A stretch of DNA of 64,000 bases from Collinsella sp. WCA1-178-WT-3 (M1) (GCF_009696325.1 NZ_VUME01000004.1:100534-164533), one strand, 5' to 3'. Counted from the first letter of the stretch, positions 51,384 through 60,867 are shown. Numbers and translations: made by a program. The notes: generated from the letters alone by a model not told the origin.

Positions 51384-52790
51384 ATGCGCCAAAACGGATC
51401 TAACTTAAACGGGCGCTCGGGTGCGCGTCCGACGGCGCGACGCGACCTGGGGCAGCTGCCCAGCGGTCAGCGTCGACGTCGCCGTAAACCCGGCGCGATG
51501 TACCTCAACCACAGCCGTGGGTTTAGCGATCGCAGCGCGCGCATCGGCAACGGGCGCTCACCGCGCCGACCGTCCCGCCTGCCCTATGCGCTCATCGCTG
51601 TCGGCTGTGCGCTCGTGCTGTTTATCGCTGCCGTCGTGGGCTATGTCAATCGCAGCGTGGACATTGTGCTCAATGGGGAGCAGGCTTCGGTGCGCGTGGG
51701 CTCCACGTTGCAGAACCTTATCGATGATCAAGGCCTGATCGACACCTACGATGCCGGCGACTTGTTGGCTGTCGACGATAGCGTGCTTACCCGCCGTGGC
51801 GGCGAAAAGCTGTCGGTGAAGGTGGACGGCAAACGGGTGAAGCAGGGCAAGTGGAATAGCCGCGAGCTAACGGGCGGCGAGAAAGTGACGGTCAAAGACG
51901 GCCGCGACACGTACGAGAAGCACGAGGTCCAGGTCACGACCATTGAGCCCAAGTTGAAGGTCGAGGGCACGGGCGCTATCGAATACGTTAAAACCTGGGG
52001 CGTTCGGGGCCGCTCCGAGGTATGGGTCGGCGAGCAGTCGGGCAAGACGCAGGACCGCGGCGAGGTCGTGCCCGCCACCGACTGCGTAGTCGAGTGCGCG
52101 AGCGTAGCGCCCAAGGGCAACGAAAAGTACGTGGCCCTGACATTTGACGAGGGTCCGAGCGGCGCGACCAAGCAGGTCTTGCAGGTGCTCAAGGAAAAGG
52201 GCGTCACGGCGACGTTTTTCCTTTCGGGCGATGCTGCGGAAGCCTCGCCCGCTACTGCCAAAGCGATTGTCGATGCCGGATGCGAGATCGGCTCCAACAG
52301 CTACAGCGATGATTCGCTCAAGGGCGAGGATCGTGAGGCGGTGCGCAAGCAGATCACGAAGGGCACCGAGGCGATTAAGTCGGCGACCGGCGTCGAGACG
52401 ATGTTGCTGCGTGCTCCCTACGCCGCGTTTGACGAGCAAAACTGGATCGATGCGATGGACCTGGTGTCTGCCGTGGTCTCGTGGAATGTCGATTCGGGCG
52501 ACTGGCTGCTCAACGGCGCCGACGAACAGGTTTCGACAGTGCTCGAATCGGTGACTCCGGGCAACATTGTTTTGTTCACCGATAGCGACGAGTGCTCCGA
52601 ACAGACGCTCGAAGCGCTGCCGCAGATCATCGATGGCCTTGTCGCCAAGGGCTACAAGATCGTGACGCTGAGCGATTTGGTTAAGACGGATACGTCGCTG
52701 AGCAAAAAACTCACCTCGCTAACGAAGACTTCCATGCCCAAGAACGCCGTGTTTCCCCAGCTCGCCGAAGATAACGACACCGCAGACTAG
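51384..52790 (+). CDS. Polysaccharide deacetylase-family protein with altered metal site
   Basis: The 468-residue type II membrane protein has a basic cytoplasmic start (RRRRRKPG), one span near 68-88 (ALIAVGCALVLFIAAVVGYV), an extracellular stalk (about 90-240) and a NodB domain (about 248-450). The domain keeps TFDEGPS (motif 1), RAPYAAFDEQN (motif 3) and WNVDSGDW (motif 4). The zinc-binding H..H of motif 2 reads SNSYSDD and the motif 5 His-Asp reads LFTDSDE. The three metal-binding histidines are therefore missing and deacetylase activity is doubtful. A scaffold or regulatory role on the wall is possible. Confidence 0.85.
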   Translation: MRQNGSNLNGRSGARPTARRDLGQLPSGQRRRRRKPGAMYLNHSRGFSDRSARIGNGRSPRRPSRLPYALIAVGCALVLFIAAVVGYVNRSVDIVLNGEQASVRVGSTLQNLIDDQGLIDTYDAGDLLAVDDSVLTRRGGEKLSVKVDGKRVKQGKWNSRELTGGEKVTVKDGRDTYEKHEVQVTTIEPKLKVEGTGAIEYVKTWGVRGRSEVWVGEQSGKTQDRGEVVPATDCVVECASVAPKGNEKYVALTFDEGPSGATKQVLQVLKEKGVTATFFLSGDAAEASPATAKAIVDAGCEIGSNSYSDDSLKGEDREAVRKQITKGTEAIKSATGVETMLLRAPYAAFDEQNWIDAMDLVSAVVSWNVDSGDWLLNGADEQVSTVLESVTPGNIVLFTDSDECSEQTLEALPQIIDGLVAKGYKIVTLSDLVKTDTSLSKKLTSLTKTSMPKNAVFPQLAEDNDTAD

Positions 52791-53110
52791 TCATGGGGGA
52801 CGTTCTTAAACGACTGTGTCACGGATGCGTCAGCGTTTGATATGCCTGCGATGTTTGGAGCATAAATTTGGCGTCACGGCGCGATGCTGATGCTATAGTT
52901 ACTGCGGATAACAAGGGTCAAGAGAAAGGTTGCAGGTGAAATCCAAACCTCGACCATACAGTCGATGACCCCTTGCAGGTGCTTCTTGCGCATGCACGGG
53001 GTGTGAGCGCCGAGCGGTGTGCCGCCCGCGCATGCGTATACATATCTAAAAGTCCACGGATGGCGTGCCGGCATGGCCACGGTCCGAAGGAATAATGATG
53101 GGGAGCACCA
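52791..53110 (+). other. Long structured leader region before the Mg-transport operon
   Basis: A single copy of the TCATGGGGGACGTTCTTAAA repeat lies at 52792-52811. A TATAGT box at 52894-52899 could start a leader of about 205 nt. The leader has GGGTCA...TGACCCC pairing (52916-52971), the small CGAC/GTCG hairpin within it and a GC-rich palindromic stretch (GCGCATGC ... GCATGCG, 52988-53036). It fits none of the M-box or yybP-ykoY features I know, so it is only a candidate cis-regulatory RNA. Confidence 0.35.
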
Positions 53111-54955
53111 GTGAATTATCTGAGTGAGATGCTCAAGCTGCCGGTCTTGGACGTCGATGGCGAAAAGCTCGGCGTTGTGAACGATTTTGGCATTGCTACC
53201 GGCGAAGTTTTTCCGCACGTGACGTCGCTCGCGTTCCGCGGTCCCGGCAAGACGCCGTTTATGATCAGCTGGCGAAAATGGGTCGACCGTATCGACGAGA
53301 CGGGCGTATACCTTAAGACGTCGGCCACCGAAATCCGTTTTTCGTACCTGCAGCCGACCGAACTCTTGCTCGCGCGCGACGTGCTCAATAAACAAATCGT
53401 CGACACGCAGGGCATGAAGGTCGTGCGCGTAAACGACATCAAGTTTTCCATGTCGGGCGAAAATCAGCTGCGCCTGCTGGGTGCCGAAGTCGGTGCCCGC
53501 GGTCTGCTGCGCGCCATCAGCCCCGCTCTTGAACATGTCGTCGAGGGCTTTATGAAGCACCTGGGCAAACCGCTCGGCGAGGACATCATCGCCTGGTCCT
53601 ACATGGACCTGCTCGATCGCTCGACTAAGAACATCCAGCTGTCGGTGTCGCATAAGACGCTCGGCGAGCTGCATCCTGCCGACATTGCCGACATTATCGA
53701 GCAGCTCGATCCTCGCCTGCGCGCGCAGGTGTTCGCGCAGCTCGACACCGCCCAGGCCGCCGAGGCCATCTCGGAGTTCGATGACGACGAGCTCATGACC
53801 GAGATGCTCGAGGGCCTGTCCGACACGGATGCGTCGTCGATGCTGGCCATGATGGACCCGGACGACGCCGCCGACCTGATCGACGAGCTCGATTACGAGA
53901 AGGCCGAGAAGCTCCTGCGCCTGATGGGCGTTCAGGAGGAGAAGGCGATTCGTAACCTGCTGGGCTATGAGGAAAACACTGCCGGCCGCATTATGACCTC
54001 GGAGTTTGTCTCCCTGCCTGCCACGGCGACGGTCGGTGACGCCATCGAGGCGATCCGCAAGCTCGACGAGGATTTCGAAAGCGTCTACTACGTCTATACC
54101 GAGGATCCGAGCGGTATGCTGACCGGCGTGCTCTCGCTGCGCACGCTGATCGTGGCTGACCGCGACGCCACGCTGGGCCAGCTGGCCTACCGCGACCTGG
54201 TTTATGTGTCGCCCGACGAGGACCAGGAAGACGTAACGGACGAGATGACCAAGTACGACCTGGTCGCCATCCCCGTTTGCGATGAGAACCGACATATCTT
54301 GGGCATTGTGACCTTCGACGACGCCATGGACGTTATCGCCGAGGAGCACCAGGAGGACCTGCAGATCGCAGGCGTCGGCTCGGGCGATAGCGCGTCCGAC
54401 GACTCGACGAATGTGCTCAGCTGGTTTGTGCATCGCCAGTACTGGGTTGTCGTGTGGGGCATTTCCTCGTGCATCATGGCGGCAGTGCTGGGGACGGCGC
54501 TGGGCTCCGCGCATCTGGTGGTGTTCCCCATGTGCGCCATGCCGCTCGTGCTGCTGGCTGCCTCGCGTATGGTGTCGTTCGTCAAGAACTACTTCCTGGA
54601 GTACGACGGCCATGACGATGAACCCAAGCCGTATCTGGGATTCTTCTTCCAGAGCACGGGCATGGGCCTGATCCTGTCGCTCGTGACCTACCTGTGCGCT
54701 CAGCTGGTGCGCACCACGGCGTTCCCCGACGCGCCCATGCTTGAGGAGCAGCTCTTTACCGGCTGCTTTAACATCGCGGCCATCGTCTGCCTGATTGGTA
54801 ACATGAGCGCTGTGATTTACCTGATGGTGCTGTTCTGGCGTGACGAGCACGACCTCAATACGTCGGGTACCGCTATGAACGTCATTGCCGTCATGATCTC
54901 GTGCGTGGCGTACTGTGCCGCTGCGGTGCTGCTCACCATGTCGGTCATGGGTTAG
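53111..54955 (+). CDS. MgtE-like protein: PRC-like, MgtE-N and CBS domains with an unusual membrane domain
   Basis: The 614-residue protein starts at GTG 53111 behind GGGGAG. Residues 1-90 look PRC-barrel-like (LPVLDVDGEKLGVVNDFGI). Residues 170-300 are the MgtE N-domain (LGELHPADIADIIEQLDPRL, MDPDDAADLIDELDYEKAE). Residues 300-430 are a CBS pair (GRIMTSEFVSLPATATVGDA, DLVAIPVCDENRHILGIVTF). About five spans follow (440-614), but without the GNaGsQ-type motif of MgtE channels. It may be an Mg2+-sensing partner rather than a channel. The NRAMP-like transporter starts 8 bases downstream. Confidence 0.8.
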   Translation: MNYLSEMLKLPVLDVDGEKLGVVNDFGIATGEVFPHVTSLAFRGPGKTPFMISWRKWVDRIDETGVYLKTSATEIRFSYLQPTELLLARDVLNKQIVDTQGMKVVRVNDIKFSMSGENQLRLLGAEVGARGLLRAISPALEHVVEGFMKHLGKPLGEDIIAWSYMDLLDRSTKNIQLSVSHKTLGELHPADIADIIEQLDPRLRAQVFAQLDTAQAAEAISEFDDDELMTEMLEGLSDTDASSMLAMMDPDDAADLIDELDYEKAEKLLRLMGVQEEKAIRNLLGYEENTAGRIMTSEFVSLPATATVGDAIEAIRKLDEDFESVYYVYTEDPSGMLTGVLSLRTLIVADRDATLGQLAYRDLVYVSPDEDQEDVTDEMTKYDLVAIPVCDENRHILGIVTFDDAMDVIAEEHQEDLQIAGVGSGDSASDDSTNVLSWFVHRQYWVVVWGISSCIMAAVLGTALGSAHLVVFPMCAMPLVLLAASRMVSFVKNYFLEYDGHDDEPKPYLGFFFQSTGMGLILSLVTYLCAQLVRTTAFPDAPMLEEQLFTGCFNIAAIVCLIGNMSAVIYLMVLFWRDEHDLNTSGTAMNVIAVMISCVAYCAAAVLLTMSVMG

Positions 54956-54963
54956 GTGGTCGC

Positions 54964-56226
54964 GTGCAAAATAGCAAGCAAAAGCAGGGCACCAAGCAAA
55001 AGCTGACCATCGCGGCCATCTTTGGTGCCATGGGCCCTGGCCTTCTGGCGGCGCTTTCGGGCAATGACGCCGGCGGCATCGCCACGTATTCCAGCGCCGG
55101 TGCCAGCTATGGTTACAAGATGCTCTGGATGCTTCCCGTCATGACCGTGCTGCTCATCGTGACGCAGGAGACCGCGGCGCGTTGCGGCTGCGTGACGGGC
55201 AAGGGCCTGGCCTCGCTCATTCGCGAGCGCTTTGGCGTGCGCAAGAGCGTGCTGGCCATGGCGGCGCTGCTGATTGCCAACACAGCCGTGACCATTTCGG
55301 AGTTTGCGGGTATCGCGAGCGGCCTTGCCCTCTTTGGCGTGCCGGCGAGCATCTCGGTGCCGCTGGTGGCGCTGATGATTTGGATGCTTACCATGTCGGG
55401 TAGCTTCCAGCGCATCGAGAAGATTCTGTTGCTGGTGAGCTGCGTGTTTGTGACCTACATTGTCGCTGCAATTATGGCTGGTCCCAGTTGGGGCGAGGTG
55501 GCGGTCGATTTGGTTGTACCCAACATTCAAAATGACCCCAGCTACGTGTCGCTTGTGGTCGCGACGATCGGTACCACCATCGCGCCCTGGATGATTTTCC
55601 TGGCACAGAACAACGTGGTCGATAAGAATGCGGGCGAGGACGATATCGTGTTGCAGCGCATCGATACCGTGAGCGGCTCGATTGCCGCCGATGTCATTGC
55701 CGGTTTTATTATCATCACGACCGGTACGGTATTGTTCCCCGCGGGCATTCAGATTAGCGACGCTGCAGACGCTGCCCGCGCGCTGGAGCCCATTGCGGGC
55801 CAGTGGTCCACGGTGCTGTTTGCCTCGGGCCTGGTCGCGGCGAGCTTCTTGGCCGCCTGTGTGCTGCCGGGCGTTACGTCCAGCGCTATCTGCGAGGCGT
55901 TTGGCTGGGAACGCGGTGCCGATCGCAGCTGGGACGAGGCCCCGGTCTATCGCGGCATCATTACGGCAATCATTGGCATTTCTGCCGTGCTGGTGCTCAT
56001 GCCCGGCGTCGACCTGTTCCAGATTATGATGACCTCGCAGGTCATCAACGGCGTGTTGCTGCCCGTGGTTCTGGTGTTCCAGGTGGTTATTGCCGCCGAT
56101 CGACACATTATGGGCGCCAACCGCAACGGCCGTGTGTGGAATGTACTCACTTGGGCGACTATCGGCGTTATTACGGTGCTGACGGTCGTCATGTTTGTTC
56201 TGCAAGCGATGGGTTACAGCGCGTAG
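54964..56226 (+). CDS. NRAMP-related (probable Mg2+) transporter
   Basis: The 420-residue protein has eleven or so spans and clear Nramp (SLC11) character. I start at GTG 54964, preceded by AGGTGG; the open frame runs upstream into the previous gene. In TM1 the canonical DPGN is replaced by SGNDAGGIATY (near residue 31), and in TM6 the manganese-coordinating M-P-H is replaced by TTIAPWMIF (near 204). Such changes mark the NRAMP-related Mg2+ transporters (NRMT), first characterised from Eggerthella lenta, another coriobacterium. Pairing with an MgtE/CBS-domain protein supports magnesium. Transport of other divalents cannot be excluded from sequence. Confidence 0.85.
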   Translation: MQNSKQKQGTKQKLTIAAIFGAMGPGLLAALSGNDAGGIATYSSAGASYGYKMLWMLPVMTVLLIVTQETAARCGCVTGKGLASLIRERFGVRKSVLAMAALLIANTAVTISEFAGIASGLALFGVPASISVPLVALMIWMLTMSGSFQRIEKILLLVSCVFVTYIVAAIMAGPSWGEVAVDLVVPNIQNDPSYVSLVVATIGTTIAPWMIFLAQNNVVDKNAGEDDIVLQRIDTVSGSIAADVIAGFIIITTGTVLFPAGIQISDAADAARALEPIAGQWSTVLFASGLVAASFLAACVLPGVTSSAICEAFGWERGADRSWDEAPVYRGIITAIIGISAVLVLMPGVDLFQIMMTSQVINGVLLPVVLVFQVVIAADRHIMGANRNGRVWNVLTWATIGVITVLTVVMFVLQAMGYSA

Positions 56227-56243
56227 CACCTCTCTTGGACTCT

Positions 56244-56278
56244 AAACAGGCCGCCGCCATGGGCTGCGGCCTGTTTTT
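56244..56278 (+). terminator. Terminator of the Mg-transport operon
   Basis: AAACAGGCCGC pairs with GCGGCCTGTTT and is followed by further T residues, 18 bases after the stop codon. Confidence 0.85.
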
Positions 56279-56319
56279 GTCTGCTATAGGGTGCTAGTTA
56301 TATACCGATGTGCAGCCAT

Positions 56320-56361
56320 AAAGCCGCCTCTGGGGTGAATTAACAGCCCAGAGGCGGCTTT
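56320..56361. terminator. Bidirectional hairpin between convergent genes
   Basis: AAAGCCGCCTCTGGG pairs perfectly with CCCAGAGGCGGCTTT around a 12-base loop, 55 bases past the acyltransferase stop on the minus strand. Confidence 0.7.
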
Positions 56362-56415
56362 GTAAGTCGCGGAAGTGGTCCCAAGTGCCGGATTGTAAGC
56401 AGATTTGGCTGTGCG

Positions 56416-58608
56416 TTACTTGTCGGTGCCTAGCTTGTGCGGTTTGTAGGCGAGGGCGTTGACGAGTGCCTCGGCAGCGGATTTGACAGCCGCCGGCTGC
56501 GGATCGTTAACGTGGTCCTCGGGGTGCACGGGTAGGTCCTTCTTGACGGCATCGTGGATGAGCTTAAGGTACTCGGTCACACCGGCGGTCGAAAGATGCG
56601 TGCCGTCGCCATCGAACAGGTCGTTGCGGTTGGCGCTGTGCCCGTACCAGTCGATAACGCGTACATTCTTGTAGCGCGTAGCGGCGTTGGCGATGGCTTG
56701 GTTCGTGGACCCGACCCACGGCTGCGGGCTGCGCGTGTTTACAAACACGACAATACGCTGATCACCGGCGTCGGCCATGATCGCGTCGACCTGGGCGTCC
56801 GTTACCAAACCGTTGGTGCCCAGGGCAAAGACCACGATCTTGCCGGCAAGGTTCTGCTGGATATAGCCCTCAAATGTCGCGCGGCCCGCATCAAACTGGC
56901 GGCCCTTTTCGGCATCGATGTGGCTGTGCGGGAACACGCCGTCAAAGGCATCGACGGCGCGCAGGGACACGGAGTCGCCAATCATTAGCAGGTCGTAGGC
57001 TCCGTCGGGGAAGCCGTCGTCGTCTTTGTCGGAGTCGTCGGCCGCCTGCTGATCTTGAGGCTTTGCATTTTTGGCCTCCTTGTTTAGGATTTCGGCGCCC
57101 TCGCCGCTCAGCGCGGATGTGTCGGGCACAAAGACCAGGCCGCCCAGCGCCACAACAAGCACGACGGCGCAAACGGCGCAGGTGGGGACATGTGCGCGCA
57201 TCCAGCCGGCGGGCGTGGTGGTGCCGTCGCGGAGCTCGGAAACGGTGCGCCCAAAAGCGCCCTTCCTAAACGGCGTTTCGATAAAGCGATAGGAGCACTC
57301 GGCCACGGCGACCACCAACAACACCTGCAAAATGTAGTGCCACCAGGGCGTGTCGTTAATGTTGGCGACCGGGTTCATAAGCAGCAGCAGCGGATAATGC
57401 CACAGGTAGATGCTGTAGGAGCGCTTGCCGATCCATACGAGCGGCTCGGCGGCCAAGGCCCGTGCGACCATGCCCTGGGGCTGCACGCATGCCGCGATAA
57501 CCATCAGTGTGAGGATGGAGCACAGCAGCGTGCCTCCGCGATACTGAAACGCGGTATAGCCGTTGGTGAGCGCGACCATGGCGGCGAGTCCGACCAGGCC
57601 AACGACGCCCATCAAATCGATGGATGCGGGGGAGGACCAAAAGCGTGCGAGCTCACTTGGCTTTGTCGTGGCGGCCTCGGCGGTGTCGCTCTTTGACTTG
57701 CCGTGCTTGGCGGCGCCGGCCAGTCGGTCGAGCCCCAGATGGCGGACAAGGCGCGCAGGCGCCAGGTCGCGGTCGGGGATAAAGGCCATCCAGGCGCCCA
57801 GCAGCAACGAGAACACGCGGGTGTCGGTGCCGTAGTACACGCGGCTGGGGTCGGTGGCGGGGTTGTAGAGCACCATCATGGCGACGGCGGAGACGGCGGC
57901 GAGGCCCAGGACCACGCGGCGCGTGTTGGGCTTGCTCATGTGCACCGACACCATGGCGAGCAGCAGCGGCGGCCAAATAAGATAGAACTGTTCCTCGATG
58001 GCAAGCGACCAAAAGTGCGTGAGCGGCGAGGGGTCGCCCAGGGCGTTAAAGTACGAAACGTCCTGCATGATCTGCCACCAGTTATTAAAGAACAGCAGCG
58101 ACGGCAGGATGTCGGGGCGCATCTTGGTGAGCATCACATGGTTAAAGACAGTGCACAGTGCGCAGGTCACCACCACGACGGTTACCACGGCGGGGAACAG
58201 GCGACGGATGCGGCGGATCCAGAAGCTCTTGAGATCGATACGACCGGTCTTTGCGATTTCGTTGAGGAGCAGGCGCGTGATCAAGTATCCCGAGAGCACA
58301 AAGAAGATCGTGACGCCGAGCAGGCCGCCCTGTGCCCACGTGAGGTTGAGGTGATAGAGCACCACCGCGACAACGGCGAGCGTGCGAAGGCCGTCGAGGG
58401 CGGGGATGTAGCGAGATTTGGGACGCGTGGGCGCCTGTTCTTTTGCGGCGCTGTCGGTGCGGGCGCTCTTGTTGGCGGGCGAGCGATGGGAGCCTGCAGC
58501 GCGGCGCGGCTCGGTGGTTTGGCGGTTAGTGCGCGAACGTTCGTGCGGCGCTTGTTGATCGCTCGCATGGCGTGAGCTGCGCGAGCTCGATCGCGGGAAT
58601 TGTTCCAT
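56416..58608 (-). CDS. OafA/OatA-type O-acyltransferase with SGNH domain
   Basis: The 730-residue membrane enzyme has a disordered basic N-terminus (1-65), an acyltransferase-3 domain of ten or so spans (65-450; YIPALDGLRTLAVVAVVLYH, GVTIFFVLSGYLITRLLL, FWIRRIRRLFPA, PLTHFWSLAIEEQFYLIWP). A linker with one span and an extracellular SGNH hydrolase-like domain follow (about 535-700). The latter has LLMIGDSVSLRA with the catalytic Ser and DGDGTHLS with Asp/His. This is the layout of peptidoglycan or glycan O-acetyltransferases such as OatA, giving lysozyme resistance or altered surface glycans. The acceptor is not predictable. A TACAAT box lies about 40 bases upstream. Confidence 0.92.
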   Translation of the reverse strand: MEQFPRSSSRSSRHASDQQAPHERSRTNRQTTEPRRAAGSHRSPANKSARTDSAAKEQAPTRPKSRYIPALDGLRTLAVVAVVLYHLNLTWAQGGLLGVTIFFVLSGYLITRLLLNEIAKTGRIDLKSFWIRRIRRLFPAVVTVVVVTCALCTVFNHVMLTKMRPDILPSLLFFNNWWQIMQDVSYFNALGDPSPLTHFWSLAIEEQFYLIWPPLLLAMVSVHMSKPNTRRVVLGLAAVSAVAMMVLYNPATDPSRVYYGTDTRVFSLLLGAWMAFIPDRDLAPARLVRHLGLDRLAGAAKHGKSKSDTAEAATTKPSELARFWSSPASIDLMGVVGLVGLAAMVALTNGYTAFQYRGGTLLCSILTLMVIAACVQPQGMVARALAAEPLVWIGKRSYSIYLWHYPLLLLMNPVANINDTPWWHYILQVLLVVAVAECSYRFIETPFRKGAFGRTVSELRDGTTTPAGWMRAHVPTCAVCAVVLVVALGGLVFVPDTSALSGEGAEILNKEAKNAKPQDQQAADDSDKDDDGFPDGAYDLLMIGDSVSLRAVDAFDGVFPHSHIDAEKGRQFDAGRATFEGYIQQNLAGKIVVFALGTNGLVTDAQVDAIMADAGDQRIVVFVNTRSPQPWVGSTNQAIANAATRYKNVRVIDWYGHSANRNDLFDGDGTHLSTAGVTEYLKLIHDAVKKDLPVHPEDHVNDPQPAAVKSAAEALVNALAYKPHKLGTDK

Positions 58609-58794
58609 AAAACATCATCCAATGACGAGAATAATCAGCACGCTTTCATTGTAGCCGCCTACTCCTGTGAATGCTTGCTGCTGGCGTAAGCTCAAGCGCG
58701 CGTCCACATCAAAGTGAACTAAAGTTATAGAGGTGCGAGAGCGCACGATTGACGGCCGACAGCGGGTGCAGAGCCCGCGGACGAGGAGGTTTTC

Positions 58795-59790
58795 ATGGCA
58801 GATTGCGGCATCGTTGCGGTGTTTGGCAGCATGAACATGGACCTTTCGGTGGCGTGCGAGCGCATGCCGCGTGCGGGCGAGACCGTCGGCGGCAGCGGGT
58901 TTATCACCAACGCCGGCGGCAAAGGCGCCAACCAGGCCGTAGCAGCTGCGCGCATGGGTGCGCGCACGCGCATGATCGGCGCGGTCGGCCGCGACGCGTT
59001 TGGCTCGTCGCTCGTGGCGGGGCTCCAAGATGCTGGCGTGGACTGTGACTTTGTGGCGCGCCGCGACGACGTGGAGACGGGAACGGCGACCATCATTCGC
59101 TGTGAGGGCGATAACCGCATCGTGCTGTCGCCGGGCGCCAACCATGCACTTGCGGGCGAGGACGTTGCCCGCGCGCTGAGGCGTCTGGTGGCCGATGAGC
59201 TCGACGGCGACGCCAGCGAGATTGCCCCGGCTGCCGGAAGCGTCTTTATCGCCCAGGGCGAATGTGACCTTGCAGCGACGGCCGAGGCGTTTGTTTGCGC
59301 TCACGAGCAGGGGTTTTATACGGTCTTTAATCCAGCGCCAGCCTGCGATTTGCCTGCGGAGGTCTGGCCTGCGGTCGACCTGGTCTGTCCCAACGAGACT
59401 GAGTGCCAGGTACTGACGGGCATCTTGCCTGCAGACGATGCGAGCTGCGTCGTGGCGCTCAATGCCTTGCTCGCCAAGGGTGCCGGCGCCGCGGTCATCA
59501 CGCTGGGCGGCGCCGGCTCGGTTACGCTCGGCGACGACGGCGAGCTGCTGCGCATGCCGGCGCTTTCGAGCGCGGTGGTCGATACGACGGCCGCGGGCGA
59601 TACATTTATCGGTGCGCTTGCCGCGGCTCGTTTGGAGGGCCTGCCGCTCTTTGAGTGCATGGCCGCGGGTGCTCGCGCCTCGGCAGTGACGGTGTCGCGC
59701 TTGGGCGCGCAGCAGTCGATTCCCACGCGCACCGAAGTTGAGCGCGTGTTTGGTTTAGACGATTTAGTACAAGACGGAGAAGCGGAGTAG
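58795..59790 (+). CDS. rbsK: Ribokinase-family sugar kinase
   Basis: The 331-residue PfkB-family kinase has [20 protein letters not shown] at the start, [15 protein letters not shown] (substrate and dimer region), [23 protein letters not shown] and the catalytic [13 protein letters not shown] with the base Asp. It phosphorylates ribose or deoxyribose. The nucleoside hydrolase gene follows 4 bases later. The pair would cleave nucleosides to base plus ribose and then make ribose 5-phosphate. GAGGAGG precedes the ATG. The LacI regulator downstream is a likely controller. Confidence 0.92.
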   Translation: MADCGIVAVFGSMNMDLSVACERMPRAGETVGGSGFITNAGGKGANQAVAAARMGARTRMIGAVGRDAFGSSLVAGLQDAGVDCDFVARRDDVETGTATIIRCEGDNRIVLSPGANHALAGEDVARALRRLVADELDGDASEIAPAAGSVFIAQGECDLAATAEAFVCAHEQGFYTVFNPAPACDLPAEVWPAVDLVCPNETECQVLTGILPADDASCVVALNALLAKGAGAAVITLGGAGSVTLGDDGELLRMPALSSAVVDTTAAGDTFIGALAAARLEGLPLFECMAAGARASAVTVSRLGAQQSIPTRTEVERVFGLDDLVQDGEAE

Positions 59791-59794
59791 AACA

Positions 59795-60769
59795 ATGGCA
59801 ACCAAGAAGCTGATCCTTGATCTGGATATGGGTGTGGACGATGCGATGGCGCTTGCCTATGCCATCGCGAGCCCCGAGGTTGAGCTCGTGGGCATTACCA
59901 CGTGTTTTGGCAACGTGCGCGTCGACCAGTCGGCGCGCAACTGCCTGGCGGTGCTTGACCTGTTGGGCCGTCCCGAGGTGCCGGTGTACCTGGGTGCCGA
60001 CCGTCCTCTGCAGGCGACTGAGCCCTATACGCCGCCGGCGTCCACCGTACTCATTCACGGCAAGAACGGCATCGGCGGCGCGAGCGTGCCCGCGTCGCCC
60101 TACGAGCCGGTGGGGGCGACGTCGGCCGATGGCAACGCTGCAGTCGATTATCTAATCGATGCCGCGCGCACTTATGGTCCCGATCTGGTCTACGTAGCGA
60201 CCGGCCCGCTCTCCAACCTGGCGCTTGCCCTGGAGCGCGATGCGACGGCGGTGATGTCTATTGGCCGCGTGGTGGTGATGGGCGGCGCCCTGACCGTGCC
60301 CGGCAACGTGAGCGCGGGTGCCGAGGCCAACATGGCAAGCGATCCCGAGGCGGCCGATGCCGTGCTGCGTTCGGGCCGCAAGCTCACTATGGTGGGCCTG
60401 GATGTGACGCATCGCGTGGTGCTCACGCGTCGCGACATTGCCGGATGGACGGGCTCGGGCACCATGGCGGGCTGTGCGTTTGCGAGCATGGTCGAGCACT
60501 ACATTGGCTCGTACGAGATGAACGCACCCTACCTGGGTGGTTGTGCGCTGCACGATCCGCTGGCCGTCGCCGTGGCGATCGACCCCACGCTCGTGGGTGC
60601 GCTCGGCTGCAATCTGCGTGTTGATCTGCTGGGCGAGTATCGCGGCCGCACCATTTGCGACGAGCATCGCCTGTCCGATCCGGACAAGAGCGCGCTTGTG
60701 GCGCTGACCGTGGATGCCCCGCGCTTCCTGTCCGAGTTCAAGACGCGCATGGCCCGTGTTCTTGGCTAG
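59795..60769 (+). CDS. Inosine-uridine-preferring nucleoside hydrolase
   Basis: The 324-residue protein belongs to the IUNH family that hydrolyses the N-glycosidic bond of ribonucleosides. The calcium-binding N-terminus reads LDLDMGVDDAMAL (usual D-D-G-D-D-A motif with one change, Thr to Leu). Other blocks are VGITTCFGNV, YVATGPLSNLALAL, VVMGGALTVPGNVS, EANMASDPEAADAVL and the closing LHDPLAVAVAIDP with the ligand Asp. Length is standard. It shares an operon with the ribokinase, followed by a terminator. Confidence 0.93.
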   Translation: MATKKLILDLDMGVDDAMALAYAIASPEVELVGITTCFGNVRVDQSARNCLAVLDLLGRPEVPVYLGADRPLQATEPYTPPASTVLIHGKNGIGGASVPASPYEPVGATSADGNAAVDYLIDAARTYGPDLVYVATGPLSNLALALERDATAVMSIGRVVVMGGALTVPGNVSAGAEANMASDPEAADAVLRSGRKLTMVGLDVTHRVVLTRRDIAGWTGSGTMAGCAFASMVEHYIGSYEMNAPYLGGCALHDPLAVAVAIDPTLVGALGCNLRVDLLGEYRGRTICDEHRLSDPDKSALVALTVDAPRFLSEFKTRMARVLG

Positions 60770-60780
60770 ATGATTTCCGT

Positions 60781-60819
60781 GCCCCGCCCCATGTAGTCAA
60801 TTTGGGACGGGGCTTTTTT
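60781..60819 (+). terminator. Terminator of rbsK-nucleoside hydrolase
   Basis: GCCCCGCCCC pairs with GGGACGGGGC (one mismatch, G:T type) and is followed by TTTTTT. The right part belongs to the 21-bp repeat annotated at 60794-60814. Confidence 0.75.
60794..60814 (+). repeat. 21-bp inverted repeat flanking lacI, left arm
   Basis: TAGTCAATTTGGGACGGGGC plus one T is repeated perfectly in inverted form at 62179-62199, on the other side of the LacI gene. Confidence 0.8.
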
Positions 60820-60867
60820 AGCTACCGAGTAAATGTGCCCGTTGGGGGAATAGTCGTGCCACTTCGC

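Noticed and set aside
52906..53110. M-box or yybP-ykoY riboswitch upstream of the Mg-transport genes
   Set aside because: The conserved core motifs of these classes, as I know them, are not present. Kept only as an unclassified leader candidate.
54964..56226. Ordinary manganese/iron MntH
   Set aside because: The DPGN and MPH metal-binding motifs of canonical Nramps are replaced in both helices, and the neighbour has Mg-sensing domains.
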